Source: Hyaloperonospora brassicae (taxonomy: Eukaryota; Oomycota; Peronosporomycetes; Peronosporales; Peronosporaceae). Taken from it: DNA of 64,000 nucleotides. How positions within the stretch are numbered: the stretch's first letter is position 1; every line of letters starts with the position of its first letter. Below the pieces are notes generated by a model. The model was given only the letters and a program-made list of their open reading frames with translations, did no database searches and was not told where the DNA came from. A program made the translations under genes and the position numbers. Shown one piece after another: positions 35,138 to 47,468 of the stretch. The stretch covers positions 1 through 64,000 of the forward strand of contig CANTFL010000422.1 in the NCBI GenBank assembly GCA_947650285.1. The letters run 5' to 3'.

Positions 35138-38016
35138 ATGCGTCCTAGCATTACAACGGTATATATTGTCGTGTCTCATGGTGGAGCACGTTCAAACCGT
35201 GTAGATGTCAATTTCATGTTTCATCAACTAAACATTAAGCAATTTCTTAGAGTGCCTAAAAGCAAGGCGTGATTTTACCATCGCATGGGATGGACTCATA
35301 TGGAAAGATATCGCTAGTAGATTCGCACAACCATTTAAATGTGGTGGATAGCCGCGCGAAACACAAATGTGCAGGTTTTTCGGGCAAATATACAGCCCCT
35401 GTCCGTGTAGTCGATAAGATCATTTGATCTAGGACTCCATAAGCCTATGGGTTATAATGTCTAGAAGACAATTGAGCCATAATTTGTCACGGCAACATGA
35501 CCATCCGGTCACCAGTGACGGGTCTATAATTATAATGTAATTGTAATGCATGAAGCACACTACTCTAATTGAATATTATCAAATAATAAACGATGAATAA
35601 ATTTATGAAGTATGCTTGCAAGAAAGCAACCGATGGGTGATTGATCTTTAGTTAAATATAAAATATGTAGATGTGTGGATATATATCGAATTAGCAGTGT
35701 GCGAGTAGGTACAAATCGTACAAGAAGTCGACTTAGTAGATCATTTGGACAAGGATGAGATTACGAGAAAAATATTGCGCGAATAGAGTGGTGATACATT
35801 ATAGATAGTCATTGCGCGTAACATTGAGCTGATTCTATGTTAGTATTTGGTCAAAAACGGTTAGCTTAAAGTAAAAGAGGTATAAATAGCTTATCGATGG
35901 AGTAAATGTGGTTTGTAAGATACTTTGACTGCGCAAAATATGTAGATTCTAATATTGGCCTTCGTACAATCATCTATGAAGGTTTTTAAATTTGAAAATG
36001 TTTGACATCATCTATTGAGAGACGTCCATAGAAATGCATGAACTATTCCTAGAATCTGAATAATATCCGGGTCTAAAATTATATACTAGAAGCATTGGTT
36101 AGTAACATGTGATCAGAAAAATTGATACTTAAGGAATCATCTGATGAATTTGAGAGAGTTTGCATACCCACGCATCTTATAAATAAGCTCAAAGTTACGG
36201 GATGCGTCTTGCGCATTACAATAAGAAAATACTGCAAATGTAGCGTCCCCGACGACATACAATATATTCAATGACATCATGATTGATAATTTATGGATGA
36301 ACTCTATATACTATTGTTTCCGTATACAATATCTGATTATACTCACACCATGGTGCGTCAAAGTGAATCTCGTACTCATCATTATATAAAATTAGCTACA
36401 GGGACAATCAGTTTTTAGCGGTCGGTTGTGAGATTCGTAATGTCTCAGGTTCTTTCAACGAGTCTATTTCTCATTTCTCATTCGTCAAGACAAATGATCC
36501 TCTAATATTTATCACCGATAATAGATCCAGGAGCTACGATGACGCGATGGGATCGTTTTCATTTTAATACACATGCTACAAACGTTGATCAAGGAATAAG
36601 CTAGTGACATAAATATTCGATTTAAGAAACCTATGGTATAGCGTTAGGACGGATGAGACCCTTGATGATATGGAGTAGACATGACTATGAATGAAAGCTT
36701 ATAATATCATCTGCATTTTGTGGCGATTGGTTCCATTCTGCGCGATATGCATTTGACTGTTTTTTAATTAGAAGTGATATCAAGCCAAAGATCGCTTATG
36801 TGACTGTTCAAATTTGAGTATTGCACTTGGCTATACGTGACAAGCTTGCGTCCAGTTGCATTCTGTTGCCTTTAAAGTTCATTCTTGAGCCTAACTCCAT
36901 TATTACAAAGGCGATGTATGTGAACCGATGTGGCCGAAGCCCTTGACCATCGAAAAGTCATGGGTCTGTCCGAAAGAGATATGATCATCGATTTTCGAAT
37001 TTTTCTAACACTTTTTGTAATTTCAAATAAACTTAATAGATAAGAGTTTATGTTAATGTCTTCACTTTATCACAAACAGGCCGCTTAATTCACCATACTT
37101 GTGATGCAAAAAATACTGCATCTCTACGGTACGACTCGCGAGGTACACTGAAGGTTAAAAGGTTTAGTAATTGCAAGATCGACAGTATCTCTCTGCATTT
37201 TGACTCGTGAGGTAGAATGAAGGATGTAGTATCTGTATTATTAGCATAATCTGGGCTTATAGGAGATCTTAGTTGCTTTCCACGGTCGTGGATCGCCCAA
37301 TATAATTGTGATCGCGACGGTATGATAAGCCGCAATTTAATAAAAGTAACGAAAGCTTCTTATTATCCTGAATAATGTCAATGCTTATCGACCAATTAGA
37401 GCACTAAATATGATGCATCGCGACATCTGGAGGATGTGATACCGTTAATTTGCTTTGCGATATATCTAATGCAGTATAAAACCAATCTAGATATTTAGTC
37501 GGTTATTTATTAAAACCTTAACGTACTTGACCTAGAATCCAGGACATAATAGGTGATATATTTTTATTAAATAGAACAATGGCGAATGTTTGCTCAATAA
37601 ATCACTCGATCCCACTCGATAGTATACAATTATCTCTTTGTTCTTGTTGTAAATTGTAATATCATTACGAATATTCATTCAACATTCAGCTCCCCTATTA
37701 CCATATTAGCGCAGATAGGGGGGTGATTTAAAATGTCCTCAGTTGGTATCGCAGGATAGAACAATATCAATTTTAGTAGAAGAAGCCGCTGACGAGATCC
37801 CCGGCGAACGAACAAAACGTGTCTATTCCGATTTGACAACGATATATAATTCCGTTTATTATTTTTCTCTAAGTGTATAAGAAAGAATAAATACAAGGTC
37901 GTTACGACATTGGCAAGATGTACGTTTGATGAACAAACAATTAACATCGCTACAATAGAGTGTTACTCCACCATACAACACACACTTATATGCGCGGATG
38001 TGCATCAAAGGAGCAC
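35138..38016. other. AT-rich core of inverted repeat A (2879 bp)
   Basis: Single-copy within the window, with no convincing ORF (longest 90 codons, 37675-37947 minus). I see no similarity to the core of repeat B by eye. Confidence 0.7.
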
Positions 38017-39780
38017 CCGATTTGTCATGCAGATCAAGTACGTGGCTTCATTATCGCACAGCTAAAATCAATCGCACCGCAAATTCCTGCTGCGTGTTTT
38101 ATCACTGTTACGGAAGCTACTACTGCACGATGTATAATTAATCTCCTTAAAGTATCATTGACCTTAACTTACTTGAGACTATCATAGGTTCATAACTGTT
38201 GATCATGATGCTTTAGGAAACAAACGAACAAATAACAAAATGCCTTGTATTCGGACGCGTGCCAGACGCGTTTCGGCCCCCCGCTGGGGCCCTATTTAGT
38301 GGCTTACCAATCACAACGTGAGCTGCCTCAGGACTGCGGCAGAGGCCGCAGCCACACGTTTACCTATGCCTTAAAACCTTCTAGAACTACCTCACCTAAA
38401 TACTAAATTAGCACTGCCTAGCAAAATCCACCGGCGTGTTTTCAGTACCCGGCTACAGCCGAAATATCAACTTCCGACAGATGCTAATCGTAAAAGGAAA
38501 CTTGGTACTGTAGTGACTGGCAGCAAGATAATTAGCATACAGATAGGAATCAAATATGACCAAGGTTGCTCGACGCCCCATAGCCGACTAGATCACGAAG
38601 TGACATATTTTTGTCAAACCGATCTCAAAGGGGATTAATGTGCTTAACCACCACGGCGAAGCACGAAGCAAGTATGATGAGAGGAAGTCCCATCAAGAGA
38701 CCTGCAGTTTGATTTTATGTTGTACACCAGAATGGTACTTTAATCAAAATGACACAACTTTTGTACGGTCTCTAAGCTATTGAGATGTCGAAACATCGTC
38801 TTACCATGCATATATGCACTTCCATGGTAGAAGATGGTCGTCACTGACACCCTTATGAGATATTCGCATGATGCAATCATTAGATTATCGCCGTGTCTCC
38901 TCGCAGCGATTTTGTCTTTTCAATATCCTGTGATATGGAAGCAATATTTCTCGCTCTCAACGTTCCGTAAACCACGTTCTCAAGATCTCGTATTTCCTGT
39001 TGTATAGATAAACGATAGGACGTCGAGTTGACGTGGTCCTGTCTCAAGCTAACATTATTCGTTCGGCCACATATGTTCGTTGGTTGAGCGTCCACGTATC
39101 AGGTGGAAGAGACGGGTAATGTCAAATTTATCCACAAGATCGTTGAAGAGCATAACATGATGTGTGTGAGCTCTTTAATGCGCTTACACACGATATAGTC
39201 AGATGTATCGTTAGGATTGAGCGTAACCGCATTCACGTAACGCTTACTCTACTTCAATACGACGAGCTCGACATGAGTGTAGACTCAGCATGTGGAAGCT
39301 TCAGCGTGTGTATCTGAAGATACCCATATCCACTCACGATTTTAACACAAGTGGATCTTGTAGCTAAGTTCGAGATCTTAGGATGTGACACATCCGTCCA
39401 CATAACACATGCCACCTTCCTCGCGTCCTTTTCGATGTGTAGAAGTTCAATAGCGTCGTTATGCTCTACGCACATCTGAAAATGGAGTGTCCTTTGAAAG
39501 TGTTTTGCGAATATATACATACTAAGCTGTAGTTATGACGCATATGTGTTGAGAAGTCAGTAGCATTACTTGTAAATACAGGAATGACGAAGAAGTGTTA
39601 CTACAATTTCGTATTTTGAAAAATTGAGGTATGTAAAGCTTGTTTATGGCTCTCGCCCGCGACTTTACTACAAGCAAGTGTATTTCTACGCCTTCCATTC
39701 CAATTAATCAAATCAATTCTCAATCGCACATATAACTGCTAACTGGATTCGTCCTACTACAAGAATCAAAATTAGTGTTT
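38017..39780 (-). repeat. Large inverted repeat A, right arm (1764 bp)
   Basis: Mirror of 33374-35137. Inner junction at CCGATTTGTCATG (38017), outer end at ATTAGTGTTT (39780). The sequence beyond both ends is unrelated. Confidence 0.95.
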
Positions 39781-41439
39781 TTTTTCTTAGAATGTTTTTT
39801 TGTAAAAATATGTTTGTTGAAAATAATTGTAATTTCCTATCTTTTGCAAATTTGATGGACGAGGAATTGTATACTTCATTCGGCATTTTCGTCAACTCCA
39901 GTGTGTGCAAGTGTGTTGGCAAAGCAGTTGTTATCGCGTGTTTGAAGTGTTGTGTACTTCGTTCCCACACAAAGATCATCATAAACTATTGCGGATCTAA
40001 TAGCGTAGACAGTTCTTTGCCGCGCCAACACGTTACTATACAATCGTAAAGGAGCGGCATACTGATCACTCCGGTTTGGTGCTATCAACGTGGCATGGGC
40101 GACTCGCTTCCGATGACTTGCCTTATTTATTCTTGCATCGTCGACTTGAGGTCCTTCGAATTTGCAAATTTTACCTATGGACTTAAAAAAAAGTTTCATC
40201 CACCACAACTTTGACGAATGAATGCATGGTTATATCATAAAACACCAACAGCTGTCACGAATATCAGGGCCACATTTGCAGCATATCCTTACAAGCAATT
40301 TAGACATTACAACACAATAACGTGTATTGCTGGAAGCGCGCAAGTAACTGATGTCGTGCTCTTATATACAATCGGAACTGTGTCATCTTATATAATTATT
40401 AGTAATCTAGATAGGCATACTTTCACGCACGAAGCACAGCACCAAATGACAAAGAGACACGTGTATGCTCTACTAGCCATCACTGCGTATTTTTAAATAT
40501 GAAATATGTATATAATTATAAAAATGATAGCTTATTAATTGCTCTAAAGCTGATAGGAATGGACGGGTGGAGGATATTGTTTGTCATACCTCAATTATGG
40601 CATAGCTATTACTGTATGCTCTGGGTAGAATAGCAGCCGGATATCGATGTCGGAAGGCATGAAACGACGGCATTTCCACGTTACCACTCGCTGACAAGTA
40701 GTTAGAGCATGTTACGGTAGTAAAGTTGTTGCAGATTGCACATCAATACGGACGGCCTCCACATCTCTCCCACTAGTCTTGACATCCTGCGGAGGTCCGT
40801 TGGAAATAGCACCAGCTGATGAGTGATTGTGTGACAAGGGTTGTACTCGCAGATGAGACGCAGCCATGTGGAATTCTGGGCAGTATTTAGCACCCATTGT
40901 TGTTGACGTGTGACAAGAGCCTTGCGCGCGTTCATGGGACACGTGTATGTGATGAGCCAGGGCCTCCAATGTAACTTACCTTTCCCAAACCGCCAAGATA
41001 ATGTACATTTCTTGAAGATGCAGTTGTGGTATTGCAGAACGGTTTCTGCTACGAGATCAACATGTGTAGTCGACATCGTCGCAAATTGCAGAAACGTTTC
41101 GTATCAAACACCAATGAGTTACTACAATATGTGAAGAAGACTCCAAAGTTCATGCATGTTATGACGACTGAGAGGATGATCCTCGTTGCTTAGCGCATCG
41201 GCAATTATCAGCAGCTACTACAATCCACCCATCATGGTCATCTTGAGATCTACAATCGACATGGTTCAGTGTCTTCGGCTAGACTGCGTCAGTGATGACT
41301 ACAAACACAATCGGTGTTATTTGTGGATGCTCCAATTGTTCAACAGTGTTTGTGGATGCTCCAATTGTGGGCAAGGGAGATGCGTCGAGGGTTTGCGATT
41401 ACTCACGTCTACCGAACACAAGCGAATGGTGTCTCTTCA
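39781..41439. other. Outer flank of repeat A; holds a short repeat shared with 55896-56050
   Basis: The minus strand of 40712-40880 reads HLRVQPLSHNHSSAGA...GPPQDVKTSGRDVEA and is related at base and residue level to the + strand of 55896-56050 (YLRAQPLSHKSTHQM...EPPQSITTSEGDGEG). Both lie about 1 kb outside an arm, with mirrored orientation. A 92-codon + frame (40218-40496) has two hydrophobic patches but no known domain. Confidence 0.55.
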
Positions 41440-41601
41440 AGGTACGGTCTCAGTTTATTCTTGGCTATCAGACGATCACAATGTGGTGGCTTTATCACAT
41501 ATGTACGAGGTCTTTGCTTGGCTGATTCGACAAGCGGTAGAGAAGAAATAGATGTAGGAGAGGTCGTGACATGTAAGAAAGAGAAGTCAGGACCATGCTG
41601 A
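41314..41601 (+). pseudogene. ORF fragment with conserved C-terminus (CKKEKSGPC)
   Basis: A 95-codon frame ending TSGREEIDVGEVVTCKKEKSGPC-stop. The mirror position on the minus strand (about 48554-48660) has TTSGRKKDVEVVVTCKKEKSGP and the same stop, although the surrounding bases have diverged. It starts in a 21-bp tandem duplication (GTTTGTGGATGCTCCAATTGT at about 41319-41370). It may be the 3' exon of an unidentified gene. No domain recognised. Confidence 0.35.
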
Positions 41602-41768
41602 ATGCATCTCGTCAGTGTCTGCCTGTAAACCGATGTCTGCCTGTAAACCGATGTCTGGCGCGGTCGTTTGCGGTCGGAGCAGAGGGACTTGTGAAATTAC
41701 ACTGGCGCTCAAGTTGAGAGCACTCATAATCAATTTTGCAATCACCTCGGAACGTCTACACCTCCAGT

Positions 41769-41918
41769 ATGCGCTTCTTCAGTGTACTTTTCCTCGCCGT
41801 TGGCTTTTTCTGTGTGAAGCATGACACGACTCAAGCGTTGGGTGTTCGTCGTTCGTATTCGAAATCTGCCGATGAAACTGCCAAACCACGCACGCTTCCT
41901 TCGTCTGCTAACAAGTAG
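41769..41918 (+). CDS. Candidate 49-aa secreted peptide (left copy)
   Basis: ATG at 41769 begins MRFFSVLFLAVGFFCV, a short N-region and a strongly hydrophobic core followed by KHDTTQALG, which fits a eukaryotic signal peptide with cleavage near Ala-23. The mature part is basic and Ser/Lys rich (RRSYSKSADETAKP). The frame ends at TAG 41916-41918 but continues open for a further ~78 codons (to 42152), so a read-through or a recent stop is possible. No RXLR or LFLAK motif. An identical copy is at 48255-48404. The same frame also has an upstream ATG at 41736 that would spoil the signal peptide. Confidence 0.45.
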   Translation: MRFFSVLFLAVGFFCVKHDTTQALGVRRSYSKSADETAKPRTLPSSANK

Positions 41919-42703
41919 CCCATTCGAGAGGTGGCTAAGCTGAAGCTGGTCAGCGGCCGGCGCGAACAACAATACCGAGCGACAAAGCTTGTCGTGCGAA
42001 GTCGACGCTCTCATCGGACAGTGAACAAGCAGTGGAGGCGAGAGGCTGCTGGTTGCGTTGGACGGCGGGCTGCTCTGGCCGCCTTCGGTGACAAGTTTCT
42101 TTCAGAAATTGCGTTGCGGCGGACGTTGGATGCTGAATACTGGAGAAGTTGACGACGGTCTCACGTTTAATGCACTACGAAAGAGTCGAAACGCGTTTGC
42201 TCTTGTCCTATCGATAGTCTTTGCCTCAACTGTCACCCACAGGAACAAAGATGGACCACGCAGTATTGGTATCGGTGTCTGCGTCTGCCAACGGATCGTT
42301 GTTCTCGGCAATTCGCTTCAACGACTCGTTTCAGCGACGTACGTACGTACCTAGCCACAACAGCTTCACACACAACGCCCTTCAAGCCATGTGCCCGTGG
42401 TCAAGCAGTGCCACATCGATTAGCTGTACCACCAGTCAGTCGAAAGCAAGCAAGCGAACAGACCACGTTCTGAAGCACAAGTAAGTGTCGTTGTGTATCA
42501 TTGTTTGTTGCCACTGCGGTCCGTCCGTCCGTCTCTCTCGGTGCTTCAGGTTTCCATCCACTGATCGTCGCTTCTTTGACCGAGCCATCATTATCAGCAG
42601 GACGTTCATCGACTTTGACACGTCCCCGTCGCCCTCTCGCTATGTCGCATCACAGGGAATCGAGCGCTCAAGACAGCCGAGAGAGCTCAGTCAGTCGATC
42701 GAG

Positions 42704-42996
42704 ATGCTGCTCACGTTCCTCGAAAAGCTCCCGCTGAGCCAAAGCGGCAAAGTGTTCGTCGGCACGTCGCTCTGTCTCGCCATCTGCGCGTACCCCGTTG
42801 TCCAGAAGCGTACGCTGCGCTCGTTCGCTCCACTCGCTTGTCCGCCGTCTAACTCGCACCTGTGCTTTCCCTCCTCCTTCGCTCCTTCTGTCTTGTAGAA
42901 CGCAAAGCGGGCCACGACCTCTTCTCTTCCGAGCGACCGCAAGCTATCGTGGACCAGGAGGTCAGGGTCCGTCGGGAGAAGCTCAATATCAAGTAA
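42704..42996 (+). CDS. Two-exon gene for a 67-aa single-pass membrane protein (left copy)
   Basis: Exon 1 is 42704-42809 and exon 2 is 42899-42996 (TAA at 42994). The 89-bp intron starts GTACGC and ends with a long pyrimidine tract and TGTAG. Splicing removes what would otherwise be a frame change, giving MLLTFLEKLPLSQSG, a membrane segment (KVFVGTSLCLAICAYPVV) and a charged tail ending REKLNIK. The layout (short N-terminus, one membrane span, basic/acidic tail) resembles small mitochondrial or ER membrane proteins, but I do not recognise it. It is convergent with the MCM8 3' end, about 145 bp away. The mirrored copy 47176-47468 differs by Val/Ile in the membrane segment. Confidence 0.6.
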
Positions 42997-43140
42997 ACAC
43001 CTGCAGCAGACGATCATGTCGGGTGGACGCACCAGTTGAGCTGCTGATGACCGTCGAAGCCAACTGCGGCGGCTGTTGGAAGACATCAGCGATCCTCGAG
43101 CCGAAGCTGCTGATAACGTAGTCGCACAACACGGTCTTGG

Positions 43141-43538
43141 TCACATCATGTTGTACGACGACGTTTGCACTTTGTACTGTCCCGGGCCTTTCTTCAGCAA
43201 GTAACACTCGTTGCGCAGGATGTCCACGAAGTCCCGAAAGTTGTCCACCTTGAGCGCCATGCTGTCGGCCACTTGGACCAGGTCGTCCATGGAGAACAGA
43301 CTCGTGTTGCGTCGGGCTGCCGCTTTCATGAGCCGTGCGACGTACGCTTTCACCTTCTTGGCCAGACTCATGCCTCCGCTGCGGCCAAAGTCGAGACTGC
43401 TGTCTTCAGCGACGCACGTGTCGCGCAAACAGTCCTGCAGGATGTCAACGACATCTCGGGCGTGCTCGACCGGGACGGTCTCAGCGAGTTCCGCTCGAGC
43501 GCGCGCTTGCGAGAGACGGATGAGCGACTCGAGCTGCC
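43141..43538 (-). pseudogene. Truncated copy of the MCM8-like 3' end
   Basis: The minus-strand frame 43141-43596 matches the last ~130 residues of the MCM8-like protein (LESLIRLSQARARAELAE to VQTSSYNMM) with about five residue differences. The first 19 residues (encoded by 43539-43596) are unrelated, marking the duplication breakpoint. It lacks the whole AAA+ core, so it is a fragment. Confidence 0.9.
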
Positions 43539-43808
43539 AATGTCCGGACAAAGCAGCTTGCGAGACGAGAAGTCGTGCAACGGGCGGATACATCACTGAG
43601 CGAAGATCGAGCTCAGCCTCGAGTAAGATCGACTTTTACATCGATCAACTAATGCATCGACACCGTTTTGTGGGTGAAGAATGTAGGGATGGATAGGCTT
43701 TTCTGTATTCAACCGATAGGGCTTTGGCAAACGAGGGGGTGGTAGGCCTTCCACGAAGACATCGAGCGTCTATCCGGGTCAAGAATCGTAAAACTTGCTG
43801 GGCCATGC

Positions 43809-44078
43809 ATGTCGTTCGGACACCCCATTCTTGGAACACGATACACCACAGTGATCTACACGGAAGTGATACAGAAGCCGGGGAAACCCAACTTGTCGAC
43901 GAACGTGCCTCTGCAGTTGGTAAAAGAATATCTACGAATCGAGTGCGAGTCAAGTGCACCAGAGCTTGTTGTGTCAAGCGAGAGACCAGCACCTTTTCGT
44001 CAGCTCGCGGGTAGAAGTGCTCTCTTGTCAAGGCTAAGCAAGGTCAACTGTGGCAGCAGCGCAGTAGGTCAGCTGTAG
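43809..44078 (+). CDS. Hypothetical ORF, 89 aa
   Basis: Open frame with a protein-like stretch (VIYTEVIQKPGKPNLSTNV, then PLQLVKEYLRIECESS) between the inner end of the left arm and the MCM8-like gene. There is no recognised domain and no start or splice evidence. Confidence 0.25.
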   Translation: MSFGHPILGTRYTTVIYTEVIQKPGKPNLSTNVPLQLVKEYLRIECESSAPELVVSSERPAPFRQLAGRSALLSRLSKVNCGSSAVGQL

Positions 44079-44298
44079 TAAAAGTCGCTGTTGCAGTCGT
44101 TGCCGTTGAAACACAAATACGAAAGACGGATCGTCGAAAACAATCCCAATCTATGCTTGAGATCGTTTGTCAAACATCCTCCAACCCGAAATCCCAACTG
44201 TCGTATCTGAATGGTTTGAGCCGTCAGTCCCAAACGACGAAAAGCTCGCACGACCAATAATGCGTCCGTCCAATTCGCCTCCGAGCACCCTCGTGGAC

Positions 44299-47031
44299 GC
44301 CGCCACGTGCGTATGGAACCAGTACTACCCCGACGACCACAACATCGGTATCCGCCAGCCGGGGGAGACCCGTTCTGTGCTCTATATAGCCCTATCAGCG
44401 ACACCGATGGCCGCTTCTAAGCCGCCGTGACCTTCCTCAACTGTTTCCGACACGGCGAACAATGGGCTCCGTTGCTCCAAGTACGGGGTACCACTTCTTG
44501 CACCGCAATACACACCAGTGAGTAGTCACAGTCGAAAATGCTGCAGTGTGACTTGACGCAGGCGAACGCGACGGTGGTGCGGCTGCACTATCAGGAGCTC
44601 ATCGGACTGGAACAAAGGACTTTGAGCGAGCAATGACGGAAAACATTGAAGACGTGCTGCTTTGCATGGGCATCACGCTGTGCATGCGGCGGCACGGGCT
44701 TTGCCTGGAGGCAGAAGAAGACGCCGCGAGGAAGCGGAACGTGCTCGTTGGTCGCACCAAGATCACGGTTCGGTTGCACGGCGTGACGCCGGTGCTGCCC
44801 ATTGCTGCGGTGAAAGCAGAACTGGTGCACCAGTTTGTCAGTGTTGTTGGCACGGTCGTGCGAGTGAGCGCTGTCAAGCCACTCGTCACGAGGTGCGACT
44901 TTGTGTGTGCGAAGTGCAATGAAGCGACGTCGAGAGCCTTCCCCGAGGGAAAGTTCACTCCTCCACAGGGGTGTGAGCATTCGCCGTGTCGAGGTCGGAC
45001 GCTGCTACCGAACCGGTCGTCGGTGGATACCGTCGATTACTAGAAGATCAAGTGGGTCGAGGAATAGCGCGTGTGGGGTTCTCCGAAGATGCAACTGACT
45101 CATCACACGCATGTGGTCATTGTGGTCTTTGATGCTGTTGTTGTTGCTGTTGCTGTTATTGTTGTTGCTGATGTTGTCAAGACTGCAGGAGATCGAAGCC
45201 ACAGATGTTGGCCCTGGCCGTGTGCCGCGAATGGTAACATGTTACCTGCCTATGTATGACCCATCCGTTCGTTACTTACGTCCAATGAGTTGATCATCGT
45301 GGCGCGCAGATTGAGGTGGAATTGTACGAGGATCTTGTGGACTCTTGCATTCCTGGTAACGTCGTGACGATCTCAGGCATCGTGAAGAGCGTCAACTCGG
45401 AAATCCACGGAGGAAGGTATGGCAAGCGTGCGCAAGCAAACAGCCTGTATATACTGTACATCAGCGCCAACTCCGTCGAAAACTCGGCAAAGGTAACTTG
45501 TGCGATGGTGTGAAGGGCTTGTCGGATGCGGAATGATGGACCTCGCATGTTGTGTCCGCTTGCTTCAACGTAGGCGGACAAAGACAAAGCTTCGGACATT
45601 GATTTTGCCAAAGAAGACCTCGAACAGATTAGCAGTATCATCAATCAGGGCGACGTCTTCGACCGGCTTGTCCATTCCCTGTGTCCCGGCATTTATCGCA
45701 ACGACATCGTGAAGGCTGGTCTGATCCTGGCGTTGCTCGGAGGAACTCGGAACTCGGATGACAAAGACACGCCATGCGTGAGCAGAGCAGATTCACACGT
45801 GCTAGTTGTTGGCGATCCTGGTCTGGGCAAAAGTCAGATGCTTTGGGCTGTGTCCATGGTTGCGCCACGAGCTGTGTACGTGGGTGGAAACACCACTACC
45901 ACGACGGGGTTGACTGTCACAATGGTGAAAGACGGATCCGGCGACTACGCGCTGGAATCCGGTGCCCTCGTTCTCGCCGATCAGGGAGTTTGCTGCATCG
46001 ACGAGTTTGACAAAATGGGGATCGACTACCAGGCCCTGCTCGAAGCGATGGAGCAGCAAAGCATCAGTATTGCAAAGGCAGGTATCGTGTGCAGCCTCAA
46101 CGCTCGGACGTCCGTCATTGCCGCTGCCAATCCCAGCGGCGGTCACTACGACCGCAGTCAGTCGGTGCGAGAGAACCTGAAAATGAAAGCTCCGCTCTTG
46201 TCTTGCTTCGACCTCGTTTTCATCCTGCTGGACCGGCCGGACGAAGAACGAGATCGGCTGTTGTCGGATCACGTGATGAACTCTCACGCACGTGGCGCGC
46301 GAAAGTCGAGGAAGCGCGTGCGCGACGACTGTGCGCCAACGAGTTCATGGAAGTCGAGCAGACACGCCAACACACTGCCGTCAAGCAATTACGAACCAGC
46401 CGCCGAGTCTGGTCACCGCATGCTATCGCACCGTCTCCGTCAGAACGTGTCCGAGTTCAGCATCGACCCCATACACCTCTACTTTGTGCGCAAATTTATC
46501 GCGTACGCTCGCCGATCCGTGCACCCACGTCTGTCGCCTGAGGATGCGACTGTGCTTCAACAGAAGTATCTGGAGCTGCGTGCAGCAGGCGAGGGCGATC
46601 AGAACTCGGCGGACAGCATCCCGATCACCACACGGCAGCTCGAGTCGCTCATCCGTCTCTCGCAAGCGCGCGCTCGAGCGGAACTCGCTGAGACCGTCTC
46701 GGTCGAGCACCCCCGAGATGTCGTTGACATCCTGCAGGACTGTTTGCGCGACACGTGCGTCCCTGAAGACAGCAGTCTCGACTTTGGCCGCAGCGAAGGC
46801 ATGAGTCTGGCCAAGAAGGTGAAAGCGTACGTCGCACGGCTCATGAAAGCGGCAGCCCGACGCAACACGAGTCTGTTCTCCATGGACGACCTGGTCCAAG
46901 TGGCCGACAGCATGGCGCTCAAGGTGGACGACTTTCGGGACTTCGTGGACATCCTGCGCAACGAGTGTTACTTGCTGAAGAAAGGCCCGGGACAGTACAA
47001 AGTGCAAACGTCGTCGTACAACATGATGTGA
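44299..47031 (+). pseudogene. MCM8: MCM8-like DNA helicase, probably decaying
   Basis: MCM8 acts with MCM9 in homologous-recombination repair. The end of exon 44633-45051 reads VGTVVRVSAVKPLVTRC (OB fold) and a zinc site (CAKC...GCEHSPCRGR). Exons 45182-45233 and 45310-45492 give PGRVPRM and IEVELYEDLVDSC, and 45574-47031 is a 485-codon open exon. That exon holds Walker A GDPGLGKSQ, the MCM8-type GGNTTTTTGLTVT, Walker B CCIDEFDKM, sensor AAANPSGGHYD, a lid (HLYFVRKFIAYARR) and a winged-helix-like end. Introns 45052-45181, 45234-45309 and 45493-45573 are GT-AG. Lesions: TAG at 45041-45043 where Gln is expected, TAA at 44418-44420 and a frame change near 44605-44630 in the upstream part, and the arginine finger SRFD reads SCFD (TGC at 46204). 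The large intact last exon argues for recent decay, or for a few sequence errors. Confidence 0.8.
45134..45177 (+). repeat. GTT/GCT trinucleotide repeat in an MCM8-like intron
   Basis: A mixed (TGT TGC)n tract lies within intron 45052-45181, ending just before its acceptor. Confidence 0.85.
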
Positions 47032-47175
47032 CCAAGACCGTGTTGTGCGACTACGTTATCAGCAGCTTCGGCTCGAGGATCGCTGATGTCTTCCAACAGC
47101 CGCCGCAGTTGGCTTCGACGGTCATCAGCAGCTCAACTGGTGCGTCCGCCCGACACGATCGTCTGCTGCAGGTGT

Positions 47176-47468
47176 TTACTTGATATTGAGCTTCTCCCGA
47201 CGGACCCTGACCTCCTGGTCCACGATAGCTTGCGGTTGCTCGGAAGAGAAGAGGTCGTGGCCCGCTTTGCGTTCTACAAGACAGAAGGAGCGAAGGAGGA
47301 GGGAAAGCACAGGTGCGAGTTAGACGGCGGACAAGCGAGTGGAGCGAACGAGCGCAGCGTACGCTTCTGGACAATGGGGTACGCGCAGATGGCGAGACAG
47401 AGCGACGTGCCGACGAACACTTTGCCGCTCTGGCTCAGCGGGAGCTTTTCGAGGAACGTGAGCAGCAT
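47176..47468 (-). CDS. Two-exon gene for a 67-aa single-pass membrane protein (right copy)
   Basis: Mirror of 42704-42996: ATG at 47466-47468, intron 47274-47362 (GT-AG on the minus strand), stop at 47176-47178. One Ile replaces Val in the membrane segment (AYPIVQK). It is convergent with the complete MCM8-like gene, whose stop is at 47029-47031. Both copies remain open, while the neighbouring MCM8 fragment in the other arm is truncated. Confidence 0.6.

Larger units (their letters stand above)
41440..43538 (+). repeat. Inverted duplication C, left arm
   Basis: Mirror image of 46634-48715. Positions 42120-43538 map to 46634-48052 with no indel (coordinate sum 90172), and a single 1-bp indel near 42110 shifts the sum to 90173 outward. 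Identity is very high to about 41700 and then drops to roughly three-quarters with one intervening ~50-bp block of near identity (41545-41595 against 48555-48600). The inner junction is GGCAGCTCGAGTCG, inside the MCM8-like coding sequence. Confidence 0.95.

Noticed and set aside
45071..45293. Valine- and leucine-rich frames of about 60 codons over the GTT/GCT repeat
   Set aside because: They translate an intron microsatellite of the MCM8-like gene.
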